Source: Promethearchaeota archaeon
GTDB lineage: Archaea; Asgardarchaeota; Lokiarchaeia; Sigyniarchaeales; SOKP01
NCBI GenBank assembly: GCA_014730165.1
Contig: WJIS01000129.1
Coordinates: 1 to 53,635 of the forward strand
Direction of reading: 5' to 3'
Length of the DNA stretch: 53,635 bases
A program made the translations under genes and the position numbers. The notes beneath the pieces are model-generated. The model saw nothing but the letters and a program-made list of their open reading frames with translations. It searched no databases and was not told the DNA's origin. Each line of letters starts with the position of its first letter. Positions within the stretch are counted from its first letter, which is position 1. This document shows, one piece after another, positions 33,703 to 43,404 of this stretch.

Positions 33703-35541
33703 ATGACAGGATTTATGGGAAAAATTTTATGGATAGATTTAACAAATGAATCCTTTGAGGAACAGGAATTATCAGAAGAGGTCTATCGAGAATATTTAGG
33801 TGGATACGGGCTCGCAGCAAAATTAATCTATGAAAACATGAAACCCAAAGTAGATCCCTTAGGACCAGAAGCATTATTGGGATTTTTTCCGGGAATTTTA
33901 ACCGGATCAGCTGCTTCTTTAACGGGACGATTTATGGTTGCTGGTAAATCCCCTTTGACTGGTACATGGGGAGATGCTAATTGCGGAGGATATTTTGGAC
34001 CAGAAATAAAAAAATGCGGATATGACGGAATTATCTTAAAAGGTATAGCATCAACGCCGAAGTATATAGCAATTATGGATGGAGAGAAAAAAATCTTAGA
34101 TGCATCCGAAGTCTGGGGTTTAGATGGAGTTGAGGCTGAAGAGAAATTATTAGGAAAACATCCAAAATCTCAAATAGCAAGTGTGGGACAAGCCGGAGAA
34201 AATAAATCTCTAATTTCTGGGATAATTACTGATAAAGGAAGAATCGCAGCGAGGTCAGGACTTGGGGCAGTAATGGGTTCAAAAAATCTAAAAGCAATTG
34301 TTCTAAAGGGAGATAAAAAAGTCGAAGTTGCTGACAATAGTTTAATTCTTGAACACGCCAAAGAATATAATAAAACAGTTAAGGAATCTGAAGCAGGAGC
34401 GATTTATCTTTGGAAGAGTCTTGGGACACCATGGCAAAATGATGTGAATACAAAATTAGGAGATACTCCCATTAGAAATTGGGGAGGAAATTCTGATGAT
34501 CATTTCACACTCGATCAAGTAGAAGCGATAACCGGTCCAGAAATTAATAAATATAAAGAAAAGGAATACGGATGTTTTGCCTGTCCTGTTCGATGTGGAG
34601 GGATTGTGAAAGTTCCAGAGGTAGATATCGAAGAGAGTCATCTTCCTGAATATGAAACATGCGGAGCTTTTGGTCATATGCTTTTGAATAATGATCTAAT
34701 GTCGATCTTTAAACTCAATGATCTATGTAATAGAGCAGGGATGGACTCTATTTCGGCAGGGGGAACAATAGCATTTGCCGTAGAATGCTTTGAGAATGGA
34801 ATAATAGGATTGGAAGATACTAATGGATTAATGCTGAAATGGGGAAATGCTGATGCATATATTGAATTACTTAAGAAGATGATTAATCGTGAAGGTATCG
34901 GAGATATTTTAGCGGATGGAAGTAAGAAGGCAGCTGAACGCATAGGAAATGGTAGTGAAAAATATGCAATTCACTCGATGGGACAAGAATTGGCAATGCA
35001 CTCACCAAAATACTACGATTCAATGGGTACCACGTATGCTTTTGATCCAACTCCCGGAAGACATACCGCAGCGGGATTAGATATGTTCTTATCAGGTCCC
35101 TTATCTAGATCCAATGGGTATATTGAAGGTTTTGCCTTTCCAAAACGATATAAAAGAAAACCAGAACCAAGAGCAGAAGCTTTCAAAATGGTGGTAGGAC
35201 TTGCTCAAAGTCTTAGTTGCTTAGGGGTTTGTCAGTTTACGTTGTACTTCCAAAAGTATCCATTACTCGAGTTTATCAAGGGAGTGACTGGATGGGATGT
35301 GGATGTTGGAGAACTAATTAAAACTGGATTACGAATTCAAGCACTTCGTCAAGCATTTACACTGAGAGAGGGAGTAAAGATCGCCGAAAACGAAATTCCC
35401 AAAAGAGCAGTTGGTATCAACTATAAGCAGGAATATGAACGATTATCAAATAAATTAGGATGGAACCCAGAAAATGGATATCCCTTACAAGAAACACTTA
35501 AAGATCTAAATTTAGATTACCTTATTAAGGATCTTTATTAA
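33703..35541 (+). CDS. aor: Tungsten-dependent aldehyde:ferredoxin oxidoreductase
   Basis: Oxidises aldehydes to carboxylic acids with ferredoxin as acceptor, using a tungsten bis-pyranopterin cofactor and a 4Fe-4S cluster. At 612 residues it is full length. It begins MGKILWIDLTNES and shows LGGYGLAAKLIYE, the pterin-binding SPLTGTWGDANCGGYFGPEIKKCGYDGI region (in parts), the cluster cysteines CFACPVRCGG, then DSISAGGTIAF, and a last cluster cysteine in LSCLGVCQF. Flanked upstream by a hairpin and an AAGAGG site. Probably oxidises aldehydes coming from amino-acid or sugar-acid breakdown. No dedicated ferredoxin gene is adjacent. Confidence 0.95.
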   Translation: MTGFMGKILWIDLTNESFEEQELSEEVYREYLGGYGLAAKLIYENMKPKVDPLGPEALLGFFPGILTGSAASLTGRFMVAGKSPLTGTWGDANCGGYFGPEIKKCGYDGIILKGIASTPKYIAIMDGEKKILDASEVWGLDGVEAEEKLLGKHPKSQIASVGQAGENKSLISGIITDKGRIAARSGLGAVMGSKNLKAIVLKGDKKVEVADNSLILEHAKEYNKTVKESEAGAIYLWKSLGTPWQNDVNTKLGDTPIRNWGGNSDDHFTLDQVEAITGPEINKYKEKEYGCFACPVRCGGIVKVPEVDIEESHLPEYETCGAFGHMLLNNDLMSIFKLNDLCNRAGMDSISAGGTIAFAVECFENGIIGLEDTNGLMLKWGNADAYIELLKKMINREGIGDILADGSKKAAERIGNGSEKYAIHSMGQELAMHSPKYYDSMGTTYAFDPTPGRHTAAGLDMFLSGPLSRSNGYIEGFAFPKRYKRKPEPRAEAFKMVVGLAQSLSCLGVCQFTLYFQKYPLLEFIKGVTGWDVDVGELIKTGLRIQALRQAFTLREGVKIAENEIPKRAVGINYKQEYERLSNKLGWNPENGYPLQETLKDLNLDYLIKDLY

Positions 35542-35682
35542 ATTTTATATTATTCTTTTTTTCTTTTATCTTTTTTCTAAACAAATCAACTTCAATATTA
35601 AATAATACTTTTCTTAAAAGTATATAATCTCGTAAACCAAAATATAAAATAGAATAAAGAAAAAGAATTAATCCAGAAAATC

Positions 35683-37116
35683 CTAATACTCTGGAATTAT
35701 TTTTAGTATTTTTTCAAAAGCATTTACAAATTTATCGTTTTCTTCTGGAGTGTGTTGCATACAAGTAAATGCTCGATTACCATATTTAGTAATTACTCCT
35801 TCGGATAAAAGAATTGTTGCGATATCATCTACGCATTTTTTCCTGAACATAGCTTTTGGAATGTTATTCGCATCTCGAATGTCCATAGCAACGGGGGAAT
35901 AGGTTTCATAGTGTATACATGATTTATAGTTATAAGCGAAATAGGGACGTTCATATTCTTCAAATAAATCATTTAGCTTCTTAACTAAATCATCCCCGGC
36001 TTTGGCAGCTTTTTCAATTGCATTTTGTTCTTCTATTAACTTAATTGTCCAATATGTTGCAGCAATTGAAAGAGGATTTCCTCTAATAGTACCTCCGATA
36101 AATGCATGCTTGCCACCTGTTTCTACATCTCCCGTACATACATTTAAGATGTCGGCACGACCACCCACAGCTCCAGTAGAAGGATATCCGTGAGTAAGAA
36201 TTTTCCCAAATACGGTTAAATCCGGTTTGACTCCGAACATCTCTTGAGCCCCACCCAATCCCATTCGGAATCCAGTCACAACCTCGTCGAAAATCAAAAG
36301 AACGTCATATTTATCACATAATTCTCTGATTTGCTTATTAAAATCCGGAGGGACAGGAATTGAGCCAGATTCGGCCCCTAAAGGCTCTACCAAGACTGCC
36401 GCAACGCCAGCTCTTTTCTGAGAATATTTTTCTAATGCTTCCTCTAAGGCTCCAATATCAGCAGGAGGAACGCTAACCACATCTTTATAACAGCCTCTTG
36501 GGATTCCATCCGCTTCCATAGTTCCAGAATAAGGGATATGGATATCACACATAAGTTGATCGCTCCATCCATGATAAGACCCACCAAATTTAATAATTTT
36601 ATCATTTCCAGTAAAAACACGGGCAATACGTAAAGCAGCCATGTCGGCTTCTGTCCCTGATTGAAAATAGGTAATCTTCTCCACAGAAGGTACATGTTTA
36701 GTTAAAAGTTTGAGAGCCTTGAGTTCCCATTCAGTGTTCCAATATGTATTTGGATCTAATTCATTTATTACCTTGATCAATTCATCCTTCAATGGAGGGT
36801 ATGAATGTCCTAAGATACACGCACCGGCACTCATTAAATAATCGATATATTCATTATCATCAACATCCCACATTTTAGTACCTAAATTCCTTTTCATAGT
36901 GATGGCGAACGGATCCTTTATAACCAATTGATGCTGGGTACCTCCTGGTATGAGATCCTTAAGCTTTTCGTAAATTTCCCTCGACTTAGGGGCTGATTCT
37001 GTAAGCTTTTTTCTAGCTTTAGCCATTTCCTCCTCTGGAATACCTTTTACAGGATTTTCGGTAAGAACTTTTAGTTTCTTTTTAATTTCTTCATATTCCA
37101 TTTTTTCGATCATCAT
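35683..37116 (-). CDS. Class III PLP aminotransferase (glutamate-1-semialdehyde aminomutase-like)
   Basis: A 477-residue PLP enzyme of the glutamate-1-semialdehyde aminomutase/class III aminotransferase group. Motifs: LIPGGTQHQLV, DNEYIDYLMSAGACILGH, FQSGTEADMAALRIAR, KFGGSYHGWSD, LLIFDEVVTGFRMG, and the PLP lysine in FGKILTHGYPSTGAVGG. The G-x-x-x-G at the lysine differs from true HemL (GKIIGGGLP), and no haem genes are nearby. A substrate from the adjacent catabolic genes, rather than tetrapyrrole synthesis, is therefore more likely. The first 50 residues are a charged helical extension. Confidence 0.82.
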   Translation of the reverse strand: MMIEKMEYEEIKKKLKVLTENPVKGIPEEEMAKARKKLTESAPKSREIYEKLKDLIPGGTQHQLVIKDPFAITMKRNLGTKMWDVDDNEYIDYLMSAGACILGHSYPPLKDELIKVINELDPNTYWNTEWELKALKLLTKHVPSVEKITYFQSGTEADMAALRIARVFTGNDKIIKFGGSYHGWSDQLMCDIHIPYSGTMEADGIPRGCYKDVVSVPPADIGALEEALEKYSQKRAGVAAVLVEPLGAESGSIPVPPDFNKQIRELCDKYDVLLIFDEVVTGFRMGLGGAQEMFGVKPDLTVFGKILTHGYPSTGAVGGRADILNVCTGDVETGGKHAFIGGTIRGNPLSIAATYWTIKLIEEQNAIEKAAKAGDDLVKKLNDLFEEYERPYFAYNYKSCIHYETYSPVAMDIRDANNIPKAMFRKKCVDDIATILLSEGVITKYGNRAFTCMQHTPEENDKFVNAFEKILKIIPEY

Positions 37117-37330
37117 CGTTTTTTAATTATATTTCTATTCCTCTTAGACAATTAGCTTTTCTATCAAACTTATTACAGAGTTCTCTCATCACATCAATCC
37201 ACCAGAAATAAGACTTTTCTTGATTGATTAGATCTTTCTTTACTTTTAAGTAAAATCTATCCAAGCGAAAAACTATCATCTAATTCTAGATTAAGAGTTG
37301 ATTTTTTATATTAAAATTTTGGATTTTTAG

Positions 37331-37556
37331 AAAATTTAAATTAGAGTGTGAAATGCAAGAAACAAATTTTGTTCTTCGTCATAGCACTGCTGATTCAAAT
37401 TCGACTGATTTTAAATGGTTAAAACCTTGGAAAAAGAGAAAAGAAAAAGCAGAAACAAAATTGAGAAAAATTACATCTAAAGTGCCTCCTATTTTAAAGG
37501 ATTCAGAAAAACAAGGTACTAATGTCCAGTTTCAATAAATATTCTTCTTGATAAAA
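37331..37556 (+). repeat. Left copy of a 0.2-kb direct repeat (7414 bases apart)
   Basis: Nearly the same as 44745-44970, without insertions or deletions through the coding part and with roughly 85-90% identity by eye. It corresponds to the last 65-70 codons of the LRR gene at 43405-44952. Confidence 0.85.
37332..37538 (+). pseudogene. Remnant of the C-terminal module of an LRR gene
   Basis: The frame reads KFKLECEMQETNFVLRHS, then DSNSTDFKWLKPWKKRKEK and PPILKDSEKQGTNVQFQ. These match the end of the 515-residue LRR protein (KFKLECEIQEINLILRHS...). The leucine-rich repeats are absent upstream. A 61-residue product from ATG 37353 is possible, and the frame is intact, so selection may still act on it. 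More likely it is the stump left by a recombination event. The conserved basic, tryptophan-bearing WLKPWKK segment could be a binding tail of its own. Confidence 0.7.
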
Positions 37557-37768
37557 TAACTATTATTTTTATAGAAAAATTATCCCGAAATAAGCTAAGA
37601 TCACTTAAAAAATCATAAAACTCCCGTTTAAGAGGAAGATTCAGAATGGTAAATGCTTACGGAAAGGGGTTGGGTGCGTCGGGGTGTTCAGTGCTGTGGG
37701 GGTGTGTTTTGTACCACTCATGTCTTTTTTCGTAGCACGAAATGCAGAACCATGCCTTCCCAACGGGG

Positions 37769-39013
37769 TTATACATCATGTCGGAGGTTTTCGAGCCATG
37801 CCCTTAAGTATTGGGTTTCCTCGTCCGTAAGGCGTCTGGGCGTACTTTCGAGAGCATGTTTTATGAGGCGGTTCGCTCCACTGTCCCGGTATAGGATTCC
37901 GTGATGATTGGGAATCTCTTTCCCCCTAATCATGGAGTCAAGTTCTTGCGCATGTTTGACATACTCGCTGTCCGGTCCCATGGAATATTCTTTTTTTAGG
38001 AAATAGTCAAATTTTCCCGTTAGGAGATAATCCTTCCGGCGTTTATTGAACACCTTAAGATTATCTTTAAGAAATTCTGTGGGGGTCGAGAGCGGGAGGG
38101 TGCGCGTTTCGGTGGGGTCGGTGGGGTCGAGCTGTGCTTGTAAGGGCTCGCGATCGTTCCACCTAATCCAGACCTCCTCGACCAGCTGCCCTGCGGTCAA
38201 GAACTCGCTCTTGGTATTGCGACCTTTTTCGATGAAGGGGTTTACTTTATACACTCCATCGACGTGTTCCGCGTTTTTCAAGAAATAGTGTCCCATATTT
38301 TTTCTTAGAGAATTCAGCATGTCTGCGGGGCTGATCTCGGTTATGGAGGCATCATATATGACGTTCTTGATGCTGTTGAGCACAGCTACCATGAAGCGCT
38401 CATTGTATTGTTCATATTCGTAATGATTCCAACTATCAGTTAGTATAAGATCGCGTACATTGGATGAGACTTTCCTGATATTCGAATCGCGGAAGTGGTG
38501 GCGTCGATATCTTCCCGGAATGATATCCGTCTCAAGTGCTCCGAAAAGCAGCGGGTCGAAGCCGAGAAACTCGCAGAGCCCGTAGATTATGTGGTATGCT
38601 TTTACGCGGTCGTCGAGCCATCGTACCTTGTCGTAGTTATTGGTAAGCGGGGGCATTGCCTTCGAGAAAGAAAGGTATTTTCCGGTTTCGCGGGCAAATA
38701 ATTCGACTTCTTCGCGCATTTGGTACCAGATCGGAAATTCCTCTAAGTGAAGCGATGCTTCGGGGGTATTTTCACCCTTCTCGAAAATCTTTTCGACAGT
38801 TTTCTCTATTTTATTATTAATCGTTAGTATTACGCGTTCCAGTGATGATGCGGCAAATGATCGTTTATTCCTGAGATGAGTTGTAATCTCTGCAGGAAAA
38901 CCAAGAACTTTTGAAAGTTCTGTGAGGGAGATGAATTTGGAGGTGTCAATGTATTGTGTTAATAAAACCTTGCCGTTATCTTCCCATGCCTTTCGTTGTC
39001 GGATATAATGCAC
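37769..39013 (-). CDS. Orphan protein of a high-GC island, unknown function
   Basis: A 414-residue protein that I cannot assign. Its gene has a GC content near one half, well above the surrounding DNA (about one third), and different codon choice, which points to recent acquisition, perhaps from a virus or plasmid. Residues 25-60 (TSKFISLTELSKVLGF...HLRNKRSFAASSLERVI) look like a helix-turn-helix. The middle is helical (YHIIYGLCEFLGFDPLLFG), and the C-terminus is charged (RLTDEETQYLRAWLENL). The GTG start at 39013 lacks a ribosome-binding site. The frame stays open upstream to about 39061 and still looks coding (LQYRLLSSLHAHLAE), so the true N-terminus may be longer. Confidence 0.55.
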   Translation of the reverse strand: MHYIRQRKAWEDNGKVLLTQYIDTSKFISLTELSKVLGFPAEITTHLRNKRSFAASSLERVILTINNKIEKTVEKIFEKGENTPEASLHLEEFPIWYQMREEVELFARETGKYLSFSKAMPPLTNNYDKVRWLDDRVKAYHIIYGLCEFLGFDPLLFGALETDIIPGRYRRHHFRDSNIRKVSSNVRDLILTDSWNHYEYEQYNERFMVAVLNSIKNVIYDASITEISPADMLNSLRKNMGHYFLKNAEHVDGVYKVNPFIEKGRNTKSEFLTAGQLVEEVWIRWNDREPLQAQLDPTDPTETRTLPLSTPTEFLKDNLKVFNKRRKDYLLTGKFDYFLKKEYSMGPDSEYVKHAQELDSMIRGKEIPNHHGILYRDSGANRLIKHALESTPRRLTDEETQYLRAWLENLRHDV

Positions 39014-39374
39014 TTCTGCAAGGTGGGCGTGTAGGGATGAGAGTAATCGATATTGAAGTTGATTTCAGATGAGAGAATTCTTAGAGTTTTACTTGAATCA
39101 AACATATTCAAACTCAGAAAAATACAAAAAGAAGCAATTCAAAAGGGACTTTTTTTTAGAAAGTCTTTCCTAGTGTGTGCTCCCTTGGGATAAATCGTTG
39201 TAAATCGATTATAAAAAGCTCAAAGAAGTAAAGCATTAGATATTTATCTATACTAGACAAAGCTATATTAGATAAAACTAATGGAGAAAAATAAAGCCAA
39301 GAAAAATCAAGAAAGAATTCGAAAGAAAAGAAAAAAAACACAAGAATAAATAGATAAATACATATAAATATATC
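39014..39374. other. Boundary of the high-GC island, no gene seen
   Basis: About 360 bases. The first 50 keep the higher GC and an open frame continuing the orphan gene; from about 39065 the sequence returns to the AT-rich background. A long purine-rich stretch (39280-39345) precedes the LRR gene. No insertion-sequence ends, target-site duplication or tRNA were found. Confidence 0.45.
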
Positions 39375-40745
39375 ATGAAATTCATATCGTTTAGAGGCTG
39401 TCAAATTCCAGAATCTGAAGCTCACGTGCTAAAGGCGCTTGAAACCCATATCGGGAAGCAATTCACACAAGTAGATAAAATAACCGTTAAAACTCAAATG
39501 GGTTTTTCGGTGGAAAACAAACGGGTAACTGGGCTTGGATTATTTTATTGTGAAATATCATCCCTTCCAGAGTCAATAGGCAATCTAACATCACTCGAAA
39601 TCCTTGATTTAGATCTTAACCAGCTATCAACCCTCCCCGAAGCCATAAGGCAACTCTCCTCCTTGAAATACTTGAGCTTAGATGATAATGTATTTTCAAC
39701 ATTTCCAGAATTTATATGTGATTTAAAATCACTTGAAAATTTTGGGATATTAAATAATAAGTTATCGGAACTCCCCGATTCAATAGGAAAACTCTCCTCA
39801 ATAAAAGTATTAGCATTAGCTGATAATCAGCTTACGAGACTACCTGAAACAATAGGTGATTTGAGATCACTCCAAACTTTATGGGTAAATAATAATAAGT
39901 TGTCGAAGCTCCCCGAATCCATAGGTCAACTCTCCTCACTGAAGAAATTGGCGTTAACTATGAATCAGCTTTCAACTCTCCCAGAAAGTATTGGGAATCT
40001 TTCATCCTTAAAACGGCTAGAATTATTTGATAATCGGATTACGAAACTACCTGAGTCAATAGGTAATCTAACATCGCTTGAATTCCTTAACCTAGATAAG
40101 AATAAGCTCACGAATCTCCCAAATTCAATAGGAGAGCTATCTTCTCTTCGAACCTTAATCTTAGTATTCAATAAGCTCATAACTCTCCCAGAGTCATTAT
40201 CTAAGTTAGAAAAACTTAAGCGATTAGATTTTCGTTATAACCCGTTAATGACACTCCCTAAGGCGATCAAGGTTTTAAAAGATAGGGGAGTAGAGATACC
40301 TGGAAAGCTGTCTTCAAAGTATAATAGGAAGCAGATTGCCGGCGGACAGAGGGAACTTCTCGGCTTGCTCTGGAAACAAATTGGGACGACAATCGATAAT
40401 ATATTTAAATCGGATGATGAATTGCAAAAATATAAGAAAACTGATGATGCGTATGATATATTCACCTCAAATGATAATTCAATAAGAGAGGCTGCAAAAA
40501 AGAGGTTAAAGGAGCATCTTTTCAATGAGGCGGATAATAAATTAAGTTCTCCATCCCTAAGGTATAATCTTGTACAAGACCTAAATAAGATTCTATTTGA
40601 CCGTAAAGAAGCCATCGCGCTTACTTGTGCAGCATTAAATCCAAATCCTACGATTACAATTCCTTCAGAAGTTTTAGAGAAATTCTCATCGGCGTGGCCC
40701 AGAGTATTTGCATACTATTACACCCGGAATGAGAATACAGGTTAA
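39375..40745 (+). CDS. Leucine-rich-repeat protein with unique C-terminal domain
   Basis: A 456-residue protein. Residues 50-300 contain about ten LRRs of 23 residues with the pattern LPESIGNLTSLKxLxLxxNQLSx, the plant/Ras-suppressor (SDS22/RSU-like) type that makes a curved protein-binding surface. The last 145 residues (SKYNRKQIAGGQREL... onward) form an unrelated helical domain with clustered charges. There is no signal peptide, so it is likely cytoplasmic. No fused Roc GTPase is seen. The repeat DNA is itself repetitive, so internal recombination may change the repeat number. Confidence 0.88.
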   Translation: MKFISFRGCQIPESEAHVLKALETHIGKQFTQVDKITVKTQMGFSVENKRVTGLGLFYCEISSLPESIGNLTSLEILDLDLNQLSTLPEAIRQLSSLKYLSLDDNVFSTFPEFICDLKSLENFGILNNKLSELPDSIGKLSSIKVLALADNQLTRLPETIGDLRSLQTLWVNNNKLSKLPESIGQLSSLKKLALTMNQLSTLPESIGNLSSLKRLELFDNRITKLPESIGNLTSLEFLNLDKNKLTNLPNSIGELSSLRTLILVFNKLITLPESLSKLEKLKRLDFRYNPLMTLPKAIKVLKDRGVEIPGKLSSKYNRKQIAGGQRELLGLLWKQIGTTIDNIFKSDDELQKYKKTDDAYDIFTSNDNSIREAAKKRLKEHLFNEADNKLSSPSLRYNLVQDLNKILFDRKEAIALTCAALNPNPTITIPSEVLEKFSSAWPRVFAYYYTRNENTG

Positions 40746-40857
40746 AATCACGACCAGTACCAGCAGGATTACATGCTTTTTTTTTAAATACTCGTGACCC
40801 TAAGAAATCTATAGTTTTAAAAAACAAGATCGTAATAACGTCGGAATAAACAAAGAA

Positions 40858-42201
40858 GTGGACGTGATTTCTTATGGTGTTCACGACTGGATTGCAGATT
40901 CAGCCTTAAGATTACTTTTAAAACCTCCCATCTGGAAAGAAGTAGCATCTCAAATTTTTCCTTCTGATAGTAATGATCCTTCTGAATCGAGTATTGATCT
41001 AGCTAATGCTCAAGAACCATCACAACATATTATTTTTAGGAACGATAAGTACTTTTTACCATATTATTCAGATAAGGGTAAATCCATTAAGGGATATTCT
41101 AATGAAGAGTGGTTGAAAATGAGACGATATGTTAATTTTTTGCATGGAACTTATATCCCAGATTTATATCACTCTTATGCAAAAATTTCAGTGGAATCGA
41201 TTTTTATCCCAGAAGAACAAATAAATATTAAAGTTTGTAATGAACCGCATCACAAAGTATATTTTAACATTATTAGGCAAGATAATGATTTTTTTCTTTC
41301 CCCATATGAAACCAATGCTATCAGAGCTGCAACTAATTGGGCAGCAGCGGCAATAATTCTTTCAGAAAAGCAAACAAGCGTAAGTTATGATAACGGGTTA
41401 AATTATCAGAACGTATCAGGTAAATTTGAAGGAATGGCTCAATGTCTAGGAGCAATGACACATCTCGTAGCGGATATGGGCTATCCACCGCATACAACAA
41501 AAAAAATTAAAGGTGCTGGTTGTGATCTTCCATATGCCAGATTTAATAAAAATACATTTAGCAATGGAGGTCCTGATTGGTCAATTGTAAATCCATTGCT
41601 TCATTTATTTAGTATTGAACCTATGGAACCTGCAAAAGCTGCATTAAGCCTAGCAGAAATCACATATTCTGCAATTGATTGCAATGGATCTATTCTTGAA
41701 AACCAAGTGGGAAGTAAATACATAGGAGGAGATCAATATGAATTTATTGAGTCAATGAGACCTTTAGCTGCGGATTTTATTCCTAGTACATTAAACCAAA
41801 TAGAAAGGGATGCATCCAATCAATTTTGTGAATTAAGAAAAAATAGATATAAAGTTTTACTGGGAAAATCTGCTTATTATACTGCTTGTGCTCTTGCTTA
41901 TACTCTGAATAAATGTAATCTTAATAATACGGATACTATTGGAAAGAGGGGAACCTACAAAGCAAATAAAATTATCGTTGCAGACTCAATAGACCAGTTT
42001 GTACCATCAGCGCGTCCCGAAGATGGAGATACTGTTGAAGACATCTTAAAAAACCAAGATTCAAGCTCAAATAGCGCAATGAAGACGTCTAGTTTAGTAA
42101 ATTTAGTTCGGGTTGGATTCATTGGATTGATAGGATTATCTATTTTAGAATTTATGAAAAAGTTATCTGAAATCTATTTAGAAAAACCATTAACTTCTTA
42201 A
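40858..42201 (+). CDS. Zinc-dependent phospholipase C / S1-P1 nuclease-like protein
   Basis: A 447-residue protein starting at GTG 40858. YGVHDWIADSAL has the histidine-aspartate start typical of the family (here without a cleavable signal). MAQCLGAMTHLVADMGYPPHTT fits the LGxxxHxxxDxxxPxH zinc motif of S1-P1 nucleases and bacterial phospholipase C. Helical segments in between (NWAAAAIILSEK; LKNRYKVLLG-like) agree with the all-alpha fold. A hydrophobic stretch near the end (LVRVGFIGLIGLSILEF, about residues 415-435) looks like a membrane anchor. Substrate unknown. It lies between LRR and TPR genes on the same strand. Confidence 0.6.
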   Translation: MDVISYGVHDWIADSALRLLLKPPIWKEVASQIFPSDSNDPSESSIDLANAQEPSQHIIFRNDKYFLPYYSDKGKSIKGYSNEEWLKMRRYVNFLHGTYIPDLYHSYAKISVESIFIPEEQINIKVCNEPHHKVYFNIIRQDNDFFLSPYETNAIRAATNWAAAAIILSEKQTSVSYDNGLNYQNVSGKFEGMAQCLGAMTHLVADMGYPPHTTKKIKGAGCDLPYARFNKNTFSNGGPDWSIVNPLLHLFSIEPMEPAKAALSLAEITYSAIDCNGSILENQVGSKYIGGDQYEFIESMRPLAADFIPSTLNQIERDASNQFCELRKNRYKVLLGKSAYYTACALAYTLNKCNLNNTDTIGKRGTYKANKIIVADSIDQFVPSARPEDGDTVEDILKNQDSSSNSAMKTSSLVNLVRVGFIGLIGLSILEFMKKLSEIYLEKPLTS

Positions 42202-42282
42202 ACTAATTATTTTTTTTTATTTTTGCGTAAATTTGAGTAGTATTACAAAAATCATAATTATAGCCGAGGAACTTTATTTGAT

Positions 42283-43326
42283 ATGAGAGTAAAAAACAAT
42301 AAAACAATTCTAAACTATTCAAGAATGAAAAAATTGATGTTTCTTTTCTTAGTTCTAGGTTTACTATTGATATTTTTGATGATAATACTGATTCCATTAC
42401 ATGTAAACCTCTATATTTATATTTCTATTACTATACCCATATTTGCTTCCCTGATTTCCTTTTTCGTACTCAATAGTAAATTAGATAAAATTAGAGGGTA
42501 TTATTATAAAAAAAGTAATCCATTTATGTTTCAATTCTTTCAAATGCTTACAGATATAACTCTTAAGGAAATAACAACAAAAGTATATGGAGATGAGTTA
42601 GAGAATTATATTGAGATTTATGAGAAGATTTTGGATCTTACTCCCGACAATTCTGATTGCGCTCTCTCATTGATGCATGCATATTTCTTTTCAGGAGATT
42701 TCCAAAAAGCTGATTTGATTGGTGATACATATCAAAAAAAATATATAAAAGAAAAAATCCAATTTCTAGAGAATAAGACTTTAGATTATAATGTCTTATA
42801 TTTTAATTTAAGAAAATCAAAGAAAAATGAACCTTTAAGTTTGAGAAGAATAGATCCCGGACTGAAAATAGCAAGAAGTCGCTTAGCTCATGCCTATAAC
42901 CGAAGTAAGGATTTTAAAAAAGCAAAGCAACTATCGGAAGAGATCTTAAGTGAGTTTCCTGATTATCCGTTTGCGTTGTATACTCTTGCAGAAGCTAATA
43001 AAGGATTAGGTGAAAAAATTATCGCGAAAGAATTATTCTATAAAGTTCATAAAATTTTACCGGAATATTCTAAACCGATTGAATCGATAATAAAACTCTC
43101 TCTTGAAGATGGTAATCCGGAGAGAGCAATTGAGGTTTTGGGAAATTATAAACCAGAAAAAGCCTATCTATGGCATATTCTTGCGAAATATTATTATGTA
43201 CATCAAGATTATCATAGCACTTTAGAGATATGCGAACGTGCATTAAGTGTAAATAATCTGTTTAAAAAAGCTCGTAAACTCAGAAAAAAGATAAGGAAAT
43301 CACTCAAGAAATCAAAAAACTCGTAG
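42283..43326 (+). CDS. Membrane-anchored TPR protein
   Basis: A 347-residue protein. Two hydrophobic segments at residues 15-60 (LMFLFLVLGLLLIFLMIIL; YIYISITIPIFASLISFFVL) anchor it. The rest has about five tetratricopeptide repeats, e.g. IYEKILDLTPDNSDCALSLMHAYF, ARSRLAHAYNRSKDFKKAKQLSEEIL and AKYYYVHQDYHSTLEICERAL. The TPR part probably faces the cytoplasm and binds partner proteins. ATG 42325 (KKLMFLFLV) is an alternative start. Function unknown; grouped with the LRR genes. Confidence 0.82.
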   Translation: MRVKNNKTILNYSRMKKLMFLFLVLGLLLIFLMIILIPLHVNLYIYISITIPIFASLISFFVLNSKLDKIRGYYYKKSNPFMFQFFQMLTDITLKEITTKVYGDELENYIEIYEKILDLTPDNSDCALSLMHAYFFSGDFQKADLIGDTYQKKYIKEKIQFLENKTLDYNVLYFNLRKSKKNEPLSLRRIDPGLKIARSRLAHAYNRSKDFKKAKQLSEEILSEFPDYPFALYTLAEANKGLGEKIIAKELFYKVHKILPEYSKPIESIIKLSLEDGNPERAIEVLGNYKPEKAYLWHILAKYYYVHQDYHSTLEICERALSVNNLFKKARKLRKKIRKSLKKSKNS

Positions 43327-43404
43327 TCTCCTATGTTTTAAATCCAATAAACACTTCATATAGGTATATATTAAATATAAATCAAGAAAACAACCTAATC
43401 GATC

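Noticed and set aside
37653..37904. An 83-codon plus-strand ORF rich in Cys, Arg and Ser
   Set aside because: Its second half is antisense to the end of the orphan gene, and its composition is that expected from a high-GC antisense frame. No ribosome-binding site.
39560..40240. Regular spaced repeats that could suggest CRISPR or a satellite
   Set aside because: The periodicity is 69 bases (23 codons) and is explained by the leucine-rich repeats; units are divergent and in frame.
40654..40884. A minus-strand 76-codon frame between the LRR and phospholipase-like genes
   Set aside because: Overlaps both genes' ends, has no recognisable domain and no ribosome-binding site.
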